Source: [Clostridium] scindens (GTDB taxonomy: Bacteria > Bacillota > Clostridia > Lachnospirales > Lachnospiraceae). From it: a stretch of 64,000 nt of DNA. Both the position numbers and the translations under genes were made by a program. Below, one piece after another: positions 49,520-57,351 of this stretch (positions within the stretch are counted from its first letter, which is position 1; every line of letters begins with the position of its first letter). The notes under the pieces were generated by a model. The model saw nothing but the letters and a program-made list of their open reading frames with translations, ran no database searches and was not told the DNA's origin. The stretch is from contig NZ_CP080442.1 of assembly GCF_019597925.1 (NCBI RefSeq), forward strand, positions 1,964,001 through 2,028,000, given 5' to 3'.

Positions 49520-51085
49520 ATGCGCCTGACAAAGAAGACGCTGTGCTACAGTGTCCTGATCTCTGCAGTCCTGATGGCCTTCGTCGTAGTCTATTTCTGC
49601 TTTATGATGCCATCCCTGTACGTGGATTATGCCAAAAAGGATGACCTGAGGTCCGTAGTAGACGTACAAAAAGGCTATATGAAAAACCGCAGCTATAAAG
49701 GCCTGACGGTGAAGAATCCTACCGGTTCCATGTCCGTGGAGATTCCCCTTTCCGGAGACACGGTGTATATCGCGGGAAAGAACTTCCGGATTACGGTACA
49801 GGCGGATGAGCCCGAGTTAAAGGAATTTCTGCAGGAAATCCAGCAGGCATTTTCCTCGGGAGACGATATGGAAGATATTCAGCTGCCGGATATCGACAAA
49901 GATAGGATGAAATCTATCTTCAATCTCAATAAAGAATCCCTGAAAGATCTTCCATTCAACGTCCATCTGGAAGCGGATGACGATTTAAACGATGACTCGT
50001 TCAAGGAAAAGGCGGTGAAGACCCACGTTATCTCTGACAATATCATCGTATTTGAGGGAGGAATCATTGATGATACGAATGAATACACTTCCTATATTGC
50101 GGCGGGAAGAACTTCAGACGCGCTGATCCTATCCTTCCTTCCGGTGATGACCCCGCAGATGAATGAAATTACTCCGGTGGTATTAAGCAGCCTTCCTATG
50201 CTGATGGCTGTGGTATTCCTGATCGTGCTTATCGCTTCCCGCATGTTCTCCAGAAAGATCGTGATTCCGGTCATTCGCCTTGCACAATATGCGGAAGAAG
50301 TGAAGATGGCCGGACATATGGAGATTGAGCCGCTATCCGTCACTTCCAAAGACGAGATTGGAGAACTGGGCGCCACCTTGAACGAATTGTATGGGCAGCT
50401 GCGCCTCCAATATCAGGCCCTGGAGCAGAAGAACCAGGCCCTGGCCCAGGAGAATAAGCGCCAGGAAGTCTTTCTGCGCGCATCTTCCCATCAGCTTAAG
50501 ACTCCGGTTACGGCGGCCTTGCTTCTGGTAGAAGGCATGATGAATGAGGTGGGCAAGTATAAGGATACCCAGAAGTATCTTCCCCAGGTAAAACAGCAGT
50601 TAAAGATTATGCAGAAGATTGTAGAGGATATTCTGTATCTGAACCACTGTACCGAGCATATGGAGAAGGAGTCCTTTGATCTGAAGGGGCTGGCAGATGA
50701 GATTGTCCTGGGTTACCAGGTACAGGCATCCACAAATAACCTGACTTTCCGAATAGAGGGAGCATCCGGGCCCGTCTGCACGGACCGGGATATGCTAAAG
50801 AAGATTGTCGACAACCTGGTATCCAATGCCGTATCCTACACGCCTGCCGGCAACCTGATCCAGGTTACGCTAGAAGAGAAGTGCCTGAAGATCTTTAACC
50901 ATGGAGGGCACATCGAAGAGTCGCTGCTCCCTGATATCTACGAGCCATTTGTCAGCAGCGACGTACAGAAGAAAGGGCGTGGGCTGGGATTATATATCCT
51001 TTCCTACTATGCCCAGATCCTGGGCTGCGACGTAAAGATTGTCAACGAGTCCGGCGGCGTGCTGGCTATACTTAGGATTCCCTGA
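49520..51085 (+). CDS. Sensor histidine kinase
   Basis: 521 aa. First membrane span near residues 8-30, an extracellular sensor region of about 190 residues with many acidic residues, second span near 228-247 (MAVVFLIVLIASRMF), a HAMP domain, then HisKA with H324 in SSHQLKTPVTAALLL, N box NLVSNAVSYTP, and a GRGLGLYI ATP-lid motif. It should phosphorylate the response regulator encoded 2 bases upstream. The signal is unknown; the paired ABC exporter suggests an envelope stress or antimicrobial peptide. Confidence 0.95.
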   Translation: MRLTKKTLCYSVLISAVLMAFVVVYFCFMMPSLYVDYAKKDDLRSVVDVQKGYMKNRSYKGLTVKNPTGSMSVEIPLSGDTVYIAGKNFRITVQADEPELKEFLQEIQQAFSSGDDMEDIQLPDIDKDRMKSIFNLNKESLKDLPFNVHLEADDDLNDDSFKEKAVKTHVISDNIIVFEGGIIDDTNEYTSYIAAGRTSDALILSFLPVMTPQMNEITPVVLSSLPMLMAVVFLIVLIASRMFSRKIVIPVIRLAQYAEEVKMAGHMEIEPLSVTSKDEIGELGATLNELYGQLRLQYQALEQKNQALAQENKRQEVFLRASSHQLKTPVTAALLLVEGMMNEVGKYKDTQKYLPQVKQQLKIMQKIVEDILYLNHCTEHMEKESFDLKGLADEIVLGYQVQASTNNLTFRIEGASGPVCTDRDMLKKIVDNLVSNAVSYTPAGNLIQVTLEEKCLKIFNHGGHIEESLLPDIYEPFVSSDVQKKGRGLGLYILSYYAQILGCDVKIVNESGGVLAILRIP

Positions 51086-51113
51086 TTTGATTTCATACAG
51101 CCTCTACGCCATA

Positions 51114-51145
51114 TTCATCGGAAATTCATATCATCATGCTAGAAT
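51114..51145 (+). promoter_or_regulatory. Promoter of the ABC transporter with the same 11-bp direct repeat
   Basis: TTCAT (51114-51118), N6, TTCATATC (51125-51132), then extended -10 TGC-TAGAAT (TAGAAT at 51140-51145). The second repeat half lies 15 bases before the -10 start, identical to the two-component promoter. A third TTCAT at 51092 is 22 bases upstream, two helical turns away. Bases further down (CATCAA) are also similar. Confidence 0.65.
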
Positions 51146-51177
51146 AACAGCATCAAAGGAAAAGGAGGCATATCACA

Positions 51178-52065
51178 ATGCTCGTAACCATACAGAACTT
51201 GCAGGTGCAATATGGAAAACAGACGGCCTTGCAGATACAAAAGCCTATTGCCATCGACTCCGGAGAGCGGATAGGAATCATCGGCTCCAACGGCGCGGGA
51301 AAGACTACGCTGGTCCGCACCATCCTGGGACTGACCCATTACAGAGGAACCATACGGACCAGCCTAAGGCCAGAACAGATGGCGGCCCATCTGCAGCAGA
51401 ATCATTATGCTTCAACCATGCCCGTAAAGGTCATTATGGAAACTGTTCTCAATACGGATATTAAGAAAGATGGGAAACTAAAAGAACTGATTGACTATTT
51501 TGAATTCGGCCCTTGCCTTAGAAAGCGATATTCCGCGCTTTCCGGAGGGCAGAAGCAGAGGCTGACGATCATTCTGGTGATGATGCAGGATGCGCCTCTT
51601 ACCTTCTATGATGAAGTGACTTCGGGGCTGGACTTTGAAACCAGACAGCGGCTGATGGGAAAATTATCTGCCTGGTATAAGGACAAAAAGGACCATACGC
51701 TATGCATTGTATCCCACTATTATGAGGAACTAGAAATGCTGGCTGATAAACTGCTGATTCTGGATAAAGGGCAGGTCGTGGACTTCGGAAGAACGGATGA
51801 ACTGTTCCGGAAATATTGCGGAAAATCGATCTTCATTGTAGACCGCACGCAGGAAAACGAACGTCTTCTTGCGTCGTTTCCCAAACTGGCTTCCCCTGCG
51901 CATCTGATCGCCCTTTCCTGCGCCAAAGAGGAGACAGAGCACAGGCTTGCAGAACTTCTCATCAACGCGAATGTGAATTTTAAGCGAAGCTGCAGCGATA
52001 TTGAGATTATGTCTGCCAATGCCAAACTGGCATATGAAGGCAAGAAGGAGGCTTGTGTATCATGA
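51178..52065 (+). CDS. ABC transporter ATP-binding protein
   Basis: 295 aa. Walker A GSNGAGKTTL near residue 40, ABC signature LSGGQKQRL, Walker B LTFYDEVTSGLD, and H-loop SHYYEE. The C-terminal part (about 80 residues) is extra. The ATG has AAGGAGG about 10 bases upstream. The next gene begins at an ATGA overlap, so the pair is co-translated. Typical of BcrA-like or multidrug/antibiotic ABC-2 exporters. Confidence 0.94.
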   Translation: MLVTIQNLQVQYGKQTALQIQKPIAIDSGERIGIIGSNGAGKTTLVRTILGLTHYRGTIRTSLRPEQMAAHLQQNHYASTMPVKVIMETVLNTDIKKDGKLKELIDYFEFGPCLRKRYSALSGGQKQRLTIILVMMQDAPLTFYDEVTSGLDFETRQRLMGKLSAWYKDKKDHTLCIVSHYYEELEMLADKLLILDKGQVVDFGRTDELFRKYCGKSIFIVDRTQENERLLASFPKLASPAHLIALSCAKEETEHRLAELLINANVNFKRSCSDIEIMSANAKLAYEGKKEACVS

Positions 52066-52832
52066 ACAATAAGAAAAGCACAAAAAAATTGGTAGCCTAT
52101 GAAATCTATAATATCATTGGGAATCCTTTTTCTTCCTTTTTCGGAATCGTATTTCCGATTCTCATGCTGCTGATCATAACCAATGCAATCAAAGGAGATG
52201 TACCAAAAAGCATGGCTGCGCAGGCCAATACGTCCATCTTTATCACCATGTCCCTGATAACCCCGATGGCCATCATCTTTCTCGGCTATGCCGCCACCTA
52301 TTCGCAGGAACTGGAGAATGATATTCCGCTTCGCATGGGGTTATTCGGCTTCTCAGAGCGTTTTATGATGCGGGCAAAAATCATTGCCCAGGTCATCGTT
52401 CTGACTGCCGCGCTTGCAATCTATACCTTGGTGTCCTACACGGCGCTGGATCTGGAAATCCCCAGTTTTTCCGGGGCTGCCACCCTGGTCATCTGCCTCT
52501 ACCTGATGGGCGTCATTTTCTTCATCCTGGCTCACGGGCTGGCTAATATCTTTCGGAAGTTCGGGCCTACTTATGCACTGGCAATGATCCTATACTTTGG
52601 AATCATGGTCCTGTGCGGGATGATGGGAATACAGACGGACCAGCTTCCCGGATTCCTCCAGAAGATTGCCGCACTTCTTCCCATGTCTTACGTGAGCAGC
52701 GACTTTATTGATCTGTGGCAGGGCGGAAGCTATAACTTTATGCCCTTGATACAATCCTTCCTGTTCATGGGGGCCATAAGCGGAATCCTCCTTCTGTATG
52801 CGAACTACAAGAATCGCAGGACCGTGGGATAA
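52062..52832 (+). CDS. ABC-2 type transporter permease
   Basis: 256 aa from ATG 52062, with AAGGAGG 10 bases upstream; it overlaps the ATPase stop. Six membrane spans: FFGIVFPILMLLIITNAI, ISLITPMAIIFLGYA-like, IVLTAALAIYTLV, ATLVICLYLMGVIFFILA, ALAMILYFGIMVLCGMMGI and FLFMGAISGILLLYAN. Partner of the ATPase above. The converging recombinase gene ends 5 bases further on. Confidence 0.9.
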   Translation: MNNKKSTKKLVAYEIYNIIGNPFSSFFGIVFPILMLLIITNAIKGDVPKSMAAQANTSIFITMSLITPMAIIFLGYAATYSQELENDIPLRMGLFGFSERFMMRAKIIAQVIVLTAALAIYTLVSYTALDLEIPSFSGAATLVICLYLMGVIFFILAHGLANIFRKFGPTYALAMILYFGIMVLCGMMGIQTDQLPGFLQKIAALLPMSYVSSDFIDLWQGGSYNFMPLIQSFLFMGAISGILLLYANYKNRRTVG

Positions 52833-52837
52833 CAGGG

Positions 52838-53896
52838 TCAGCTTTCTCTTAACTTCACGGCAGACGCTGCCTTGCGGCGTCTGTCTTCATCAATGGCCGC
52901 ATAATGCTTCTTCGTCGTATTTACATCCTTATGTCCCAGAACATCAGCAACAAGATAGATGTCTCCGGTCTCTTTATAAAGAGATGTGCCATAGGTGCTT
53001 CGAAGCTTGTGGGGCGTGATCTTTTTTGTCGGCGTCACCTGCCGGGCATACTTCTTAACCATATTTTCCACCGCCTGAATACCCATCCGTCTCTTCTGCG
53101 TAGAGAGAAACAGGGCATTTTCGTGGCCGGAGAGGGGAGTGGCAGCCTTTCTGTCTCCCTCAATATAATGCTTCAAAGCCTTTTCTACTTCTTCCCCAAA
53201 ATATACAACCATTTGGTTGCCGCCCTTGCGCGTAACCGTAATCCCATTATTCTTAAAATCTACATCTGTAAGGTCGAGGCCGACGCATTCGGAGACACGG
53301 ATTCCCGTGCCAAGAAGCAAAGTCAGTATCGCAAGATCACGGTCCTTCGTCTTCTTATAATAGTTCAATGCCTGTCCGGACAGTTCGTTTCCGCAGTTCT
53401 CTACAAAATCCAGAAGCAAGGCGACCTCATCCGCATCCAGACGGATAATCGCCTTATCATGAAGTTTTGGCATATCCACCAGCAAAGTCGGGTTCCTGGA
53501 GATAGCCTGGCGCTTGAAATAATAGTTATAGAAACTTCTAAGCGCCGACATCTTGCGGGAAAGGCCTTTCTCCCCATTGGTCACCAGTTCGTCGTCACGC
53601 TTGTAGACCTTCAGGTATTCCATATATTCCTCAATATCCACCGGCTCCAGCCGTTCAAGGTCACCTAATGTAAACTGATCTATGGAATAATTCTTATATG
53701 TAGGATTATTCTCCATAAGAAAATGAAAAAAGACCCGGATATCATAGGCATAATTAATCCGCGTCTTTGCGGATGACTTTGGCTCAATGGCCCGGAAGAA
53801 ATCTTTAGCAAACGGCGGCAGCGTCTTTAAGACTTCCCTTAGCCTTATTGTCTGTTCCACCTGTATTTGTTCATGATATGACTTTGATTCAGCCAT
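52838..53896 (-). CDS. Tyrosine recombinase (XerC/D-like integrase)
   Basis: 352 aa. N-terminal SAM-like core-binding domain, then a catalytic domain with Arg in GTGIRVSEC, Lys in TRKGGN, H296-x-x-R299 (HKLRSTYGT), H322 in LGHKDVNTTKKHY and the nucleophile Y332. All catalytic residues are present. Not accompanied by any phage or transposon gene, so it is more likely a chromosomal XerD-like or orphan recombinase. In Clostridia this gene often sits near lexA. Start 53896 with AAGGAGG 8 bases upstream. Confidence 0.93.
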   Translation of the reverse strand: MAESKSYHEQIQVEQTIRLREVLKTLPPFAKDFFRAIEPKSSAKTRINYAYDIRVFFHFLMENNPTYKNYSIDQFTLGDLERLEPVDIEEYMEYLKVYKRDDELVTNGEKGLSRKMSALRSFYNYYFKRQAISRNPTLLVDMPKLHDKAIIRLDADEVALLLDFVENCGNELSGQALNYYKKTKDRDLAILTLLLGTGIRVSECVGLDLTDVDFKNNGITVTRKGGNQMVVYFGEEVEKALKHYIEGDRKAATPLSGHENALFLSTQKRRMGIQAVENMVKKYARQVTPTKKITPHKLRSTYGTSLYKETGDIYLVADVLGHKDVNTTKKHYAAIDEDRRRKAASAVKLRES

Positions 53897-53939
53897 GAGG
53901 AAACCTCCTTATTGTTATTTATACCTTACAATTAATCAT

Positions 53940-53968
53940 ATTATAGCATATCCCATTTCCTCCGTCTA
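53940..53968 (-). promoter_or_regulatory. Promoter of the tyrosine recombinase gene
   Basis: On the minus strand: TAGACG (53963-53968), a 17-base spacer and TATAAT (53940-53945) with an extended TG motif. About 45 bases ahead of the start codon. Confidence 0.65.
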
Positions 53969-54036
53969 TATCTTTTGGAAAAATCGGTATTTGTCGTATA
54001 GATGTACTTCTATCAACAGATATGATCTTATAGAGC

Positions 54037-54097
54037 CTTGCCTAATCAAAAGGCAAGCGTCCGACAGCAAATGAATAACTCCATCGCTGCCGGACGC
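54037..54097. repeat. Pair of stable inverted repeats in the LysM-recombinase gap
   Basis: Hairpin 1: CTTGCC ... GGCAAG (54037-54057). Hairpin 2: GCGTCCGACAGC ... GCTGCCGGACGC (54057-54097), 12-bp arms with one mismatch and a 17-base loop. They share one boundary base. No T tract follows on either strand, so they are not simple terminators; a small RNA, a folded leader of the recombinase transcript, or a recombination site are possible. Confidence 0.6.
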
Positions 54098-54187
54098 CGC
54101 AAATTGGGTGAGTATAATATATATAAGATGATTAACTCCTATATACCGTAATAAATAAACAAACTATACAGACGGCATGCAAAGCGA

Positions 54188-54547
54188 TTATCTGAACGCC
54201 GTATCATAGTATGCGACTGTAAGATACTGGCTTTCCTGAATACCATCGGATGTAAGCCCGTTAATATCTTTCAGTTCGTCGATATAAGCATAGATCGAAT
54301 CATAGTCTTCATTCATATATTCCTTTGCGATATCCCATAAGGTATCGCCGGATGCAATCTCAATACTCTTATAATACTTATGTCTGACCGGAGACTCCGT
54401 GGAATTGCCATGGGCGTCTACAAATCCATTGCTTAAAATAACGCTTAAGGCCAATACAAGCGCACAGCCCGCAAAACCTAATATCAACTTCTTCATAAAT
54501 ACTTGTCTCTGTCTTTTTCTTGCCACGTGTAATCTGCTGGTCTCCAT
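54188..54547 (-). CDS. LysM-domain membrane protein (YneA-like SOS division inhibitor candidate)
   Basis: 119 aa. An N-terminal transmembrane anchor (KKLILGFAGCALVLALSVILS) follows a basic leader. The C-terminal part is one LysM domain (IEIASGDTLWDIAKEYM ... YIDELKDINGL). The small size, one span and single LysM match Bacillus YneA, the SOS-induced division inhibitor beside lexA. The promoter is a near-consensus sigma-A element with a LexA-type box inside. AGGAGG lies 10 bases before the ATG. Sequence identity to YneA itself is low, so the name is inference. Confidence 0.85.
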   Translation of the reverse strand: METSRLHVARKRQRQVFMKKLILGFAGCALVLALSVILSNGFVDAHGNSTESPVRHKYYKSIEIASGDTLWDIAKEYMNEDYDSIYAYIDELKDINGLTSDGIQESQYLTVAYYDTAFR

Positions 54548-54589
54548 AGTATCCTCTCCTCCTTAATTATCCCTTATCCCCTCGTGTAA

Positions 54590-54699
54590 AAACATTTGTT
54601 CGTGAACATCTGTTCTATGCTTTGAATTATACAACCCGAACGCACGTTTGTCAATACTTGAAGAAAAAATATTCGAACATATTTTCTAAACATTTGTTT
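54590..54699. promoter_or_regulatory. Cluster of five LexA (SOS) boxes
   Basis: Matches to GAAC-N4-GTTC: 54590-54601 (AAACATTTGTTC), 54604-54615 (GAACATCTGTTC, perfect), 54638-54649 (GAACGCACGTTT), 54675-54686 (GAACATATTTTC) and 54688-54699 (AAACATTTGTTT). They span the gap between the LysM gene and lexA, so both should be LexA-repressed. The imperfect boxes each keep one intact or near-intact half. Confidence 0.85.
54626..54654 (-). promoter_or_regulatory. Consensus sigma-A promoter of the LysM gene, containing a LexA box
   Basis: On the minus strand: TTGACA (54649-54654), 17-base spacer, TATAAT (54626-54631), fully consensus. The spacer holds the LexA box at 54638-54649 and another perfect box lies just downstream, at 54604-54615. 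So the gene is strong when de-repressed. Confidence 0.85.
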
Positions 54700-54705
54700 G
54701 CTTTT

Positions 54706-54711
54706 TATAAT
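54706..54711 (+). promoter_or_regulatory. -10 element for lexA
   Basis: TATAAT at 54706-54711. No good -35 at 17-18 bases, but LexA boxes 4 and 5 cover that region, as expected for autorepression. Confidence 0.5.
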
Positions 54712-54779
54712 CTGCTATGATAAAATATAACCAAATAATTACAGAACGCATGATACAGGCAATATATAAGGAGGTTTCT

Positions 54780-55397
54780 ATGGCTCAAGGTAAGATTAGT
54801 CCGAAGCAGCAGGAAATATTAGAATACATAAAATCACAGATACTGGAAAGAGGCTTTCCGCCTGCGGTGCGTGATATTTGCGAGGCTGTGCATCTCAAGT
54901 CCACTTCCAGCGTCCACTCCCACCTGGAGACGCTGGAGAAGAATGGCTACATACGCAGGGATCCGACGAAGCCAAGAGCGATAGAGATACTGGATGAATC
55001 TTTTAACTTTACCCGCAGGGAGATGGTCAACGTGCCAATGGTAGGCAGGGTTGCCGCAGGCGAGCCGCTGCTTGCCGAGCAGAACGTCGAGAACTACTTC
55101 CCGATTCCCATGGAATTCATGCCTAATAACCAGACGTTTATGCTGCGTGTCAAGGGCGACAGCATGATTAATATAGGCATTTTTGACGGAGATCTTGTTC
55201 TTGTGGAGCAAAGACAGACCGCCCGCAACGGCGAGGTGATTGTCGCTCTTGTTGAGGACGGCGCAACGGTGAAGCGCTTTTTCAAAGAAGAAGGCGTCTT
55301 TCGCCTGCAGCCCGAGAATGATGCCTTGGATCCAATTATCGTAAAAGAGGTTCAGATACTCGGCAAAGTGATTGGAGTCTTCCGTTTCCTTTCATAA
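54780..55397 (+). CDS. lexA: SOS-response transcriptional repressor LexA
   Basis: 205 aa from ATG 54780 with AAGGAGG 5 bases upstream; the frame opens further upstream but those codons lie in the promoter. N-terminal winged helix (SPKQQEILEYIKSQILERGF, TSSVHSHLETLEKNGYI) and a C-terminal S24 protease domain with cleavage site Ala93-Gly94 (AAGEP), catalytic S128 (GDSMINIG) and K165 (ATVKRFF). RecA-stimulated self-cleavage lifts SOS repression. Its own upstream region carries five LexA boxes. Confidence 0.97.
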   Translation: MAQGKISPKQQEILEYIKSQILERGFPPAVRDICEAVHLKSTSSVHSHLETLEKNGYIRRDPTKPRAIEILDESFNFTRREMVNVPMVGRVAAGEPLLAEQNVENYFPIPMEFMPNNQTFMLRVKGDSMINIGIFDGDLVLVEQRQTARNGEVIVALVEDGATVKRFFKEEGVFRLQPENDALDPIIVKEVQILGKVIGVFRFLS

Positions 55398-55430
55398 TCT
55401 ACAACATTATTTGTTCCTAATAAAATAATA

Positions 55431-55504
55431 AAGAAAGCCCATAGTCCGGCAGTTACAGATCAACGATATTTAGAGATCTGTAATGCCAGATTAAGGGCTT
55501 TCTC
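55431..55504. terminator. Bidirectional terminator between lexA and the MerR gene
   Basis: AAGAAAGCCC ... GGGCTTTCT outer arms, with inner TTACAGATC/GATCTGTAA pairing, T-rich on both sides. Sits between convergent lexA and MerR-type genes. Confidence 0.85.
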
Positions 55505-55530
55505 TATTACAGGCAGCGATATTTGGATTA

Positions 55531-56376
55531 CTATCGCAATCTGTTGTCTTTTATTGTTAATCGCTTTGAGACCGGATAGTAAATTTCTGTTATCAGACTA
55601 TCCTCCTGTGCTTGCGATGGATTTGCCACATACACTTCAAAAACCGCGCTGCTGCTTACATATCCTTCCTTTTCCGCCCATTCCCTCTGTCTGGTATATA
55701 CGGAAGACAGTTCCGAATAGGAGCCATACAAAGTTGTTTTCAGGCAAAGTCCCGGGCAAAAGTCTCTTGTTCCGGTGGCATGCTCTTTTACAGGAACGGC
55801 AAATTCCATATCAAGGCCTGCCGGACTGAATTCGGCACTGTGAAATAGCGCCATAGGCGGAGCGGCTGTCGTCAGGCCCAAGTCCTCGATTTTCTCAAAG
55901 ATCCGTCCAAAACAATTGGCGTATTCTTCCTCGAACTCACATTCACGGACATTCTTTCGAATGGATACAAGATACATCATGGGCACTTCGACCAGGCTTA
56001 CATCAATATTTTCCATATAAGACATAATGGATCTTCCCTGTTCCAAGGTTAAGATATCCTTATTCAGGCGGTCGTGAGTATCTCTTAGTTCCTGTACCAT
56101 CTTCTTAAGTTCCCTTTTTTTCCTGATCAATTCCACATAAAGTTTTTCATCCTGCGGCTTCTTTGCGTCCAGAATCGCCCTAATCTCTTCTAAAGAGAAA
56201 TTATAGGACTTCAGCCGGTTGATAAAAAGCATCCTTTTTAACTGTTCGATCGAGTAGTACCTGTACCCGTTCTCAGGATTGATCTCATCCGGCAGAATCA
56301 GTCCGATTTCTGCATAATAGCGAAGCGTCTTGGTTGACACCTGGCAGATGTTTGAAAACTCGCCGATAGATAACAT
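55531..56376 (-). CDS. MerR-family regulator with GyrI-like effector domain
   Basis: 281 aa. N-terminal MerR helix-turn-helix (MLSIGEFSNICQVSTKTLRYY, GYRYYSIEQLKRM), a coiled coil (DEKLYVELIRKKRELKKMVQ), and a C-terminal GyrI/AraC-effector-like domain (about residues 120-275) ending in EIYYPVSKRL. Such proteins sense small, often hydrophobic or cationic, molecules and activate multidrug genes. No such target sits directly next to it. It is 32 bases downstream of rsfS, so it may be in that operon. Confidence 0.88.
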   Translation of the reverse strand: MLSIGEFSNICQVSTKTLRYYAEIGLILPDEINPENGYRYYSIEQLKRMLFINRLKSYNFSLEEIRAILDAKKPQDEKLYVELIRKKRELKKMVQELRDTHDRLNKDILTLEQGRSIMSYMENIDVSLVEVPMMYLVSIRKNVRECEFEEEYANCFGRIFEKIEDLGLTTAAPPMALFHSAEFSPAGLDMEFAVPVKEHATGTRDFCPGLCLKTTLYGSYSELSSVYTRQREWAEKEGYVSSSAVFEVYVANPSQAQEDSLITEIYYPVSKRLTIKDNRLR

Positions 56377-56408
56377 TGCTTTTCCTCTCCGGTTCTTTTC
56401 TTATCAGT

Positions 56409-56762
56409 CTATAAATCTTTTATGTCGCCGAATCGTCTTCCGTCGCTCCAAATGCGCTCCAGATTATAAAATTCTCTGTTTTCATCGTCAAATACATGCA
56501 CGATAATATCACCGTAATCCAGAAGTACCCAAGAGCCGCCATTTCGTCCTTCTCCCTGCTTCTGGATGAATCCGGCCTTGTGCATCTTTTCTTCCACATT
56601 GTCAACCAGGGCTTTTACCTGGCTGTCGCTGTTCCCATTGGATATAACAAAATAATCTGCAAGTACCGAGATATGCGAGATATCAATGACACAGGTGTCT
56701 TCTCCTTTTTTATCTTCCAGCGCCTCAAATGCGACGCGTGCCATTTCCTTTGCTTGTTCCAT
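56409..56762 (-). CDS. rsfS: Ribosome silencing factor RsfS
   Basis: 117 aa. KGEDTCVIDISHISVLADYFVI, NSDSQVKALVDNVEEKM and WVLLDYGDIIVHVFDDENREFY carry the RsfS/Iojap fold. It binds ribosomal protein L14 (uL14) on 50S subunits and blocks 30S joining under nutrient stress. It starts 1 base after yqeK and nadD in the common Firmicute order. Confidence 0.96.
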   Translation of the reverse strand: MEQAKEMARVAFEALEDKKGEDTCVIDISHISVLADYFVISNGNSDSQVKALVDNVEEKMHKAGFIQKQGEGRNGGSWVLLDYGDIIVHVFDDENREFYNLERIWSDGRRFGDIKDL

Positions 56763-56763
56763 G

Positions 56764-57351
56764 CTATTCCTCCTTCTGATCTAATTTCTCTTTATAATAT
56801 TGATATGATTTCTCTGTCATAGGGTCAATCGGGATGTTCCTGCTGTCAAGATATACCAGCGAATCCTTTAATATCCGGTACAGGCAGGCATCGATATCAT
56901 GAAAAGCCAGTTTCCGTACTTCCGCCATATTTGGAAGTTCTTCCCTGCCAGGCTCGATATAATCGGCGATATAAATAATCTTCTCCAGCAGCGACATGTG
57001 CGGCCTTCCGGTAGTGTGGCTGGCAATGGCGTTCACAATCTCCTTGTCGTCAACATGGTACTTCTTTGCCGCCAGGAAAGCCCCCAGTTTCGCGTGCAGC
57101 AGGCTGGGATTGGCCTTCTCCACTTCGGAAACGCTCAGATGATATCGGCCGCAGAGCTTGATCTTGTTCTCGCCGGATATACATTTGGCGCAGTCATGGA
57201 GCAGTCCTGCCATCAGCGCCTTATCAATGTCCGCATCGTAGCGCATTGCCATGGACGCGGCAGTATACATGACGCCCAGGGTATGCTCATAACGCTCTTT
57301 GTCCAGTTCCGCCATCAGCTTACGGCGTATTCTGGTTATCTTTTGATTCAT
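56764..57351 (-). CDS. yqeK: YqeK family HD hydrolase (Ap4A hydrolase-like)
   Basis: 195 aa HD-domain protein. Metal-binding residues are in YEHTLGVMYTAASMA, LLHDCAKCI, and ASHTTGRPHMSLLEKIIYIADYI. YqeK was shown in Firmicutes to hydrolyse Ap4A symmetrically. Its ATG overlaps the nadD stop by 4 bases. Confidence 0.94.
   Translation of the reverse strand: MNQKITRIRRKLMAELDKERYEHTLGVMYTAASMAMRYDADIDKALMAGLLHDCAKCISGENKIKLCGRYHLSVSEVEKANPSLLHAKLGAFLAAKKYHVDDKEIVNAIASHTTGRPHMSLLEKIIYIADYIEPGREELPNMAEVRKLAFHDIDACLYRILKDSLVYLDSRNIPIDPMTEKSYQYYKEKLDQKEE

Noticed and set aside
52904..53668. 254-residue plus-strand open frame antisense to the tyrosine recombinase
   Set aside because: The recombinase has all catalytic residues and a good promoter and ribosome site; this frame has none of these.
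52838..53896. Integrated mobile element marked by the tyrosine recombinase
   Set aside because: No att-like direct repeats, phage, plasmid or cargo genes, and neighbours are core genes.
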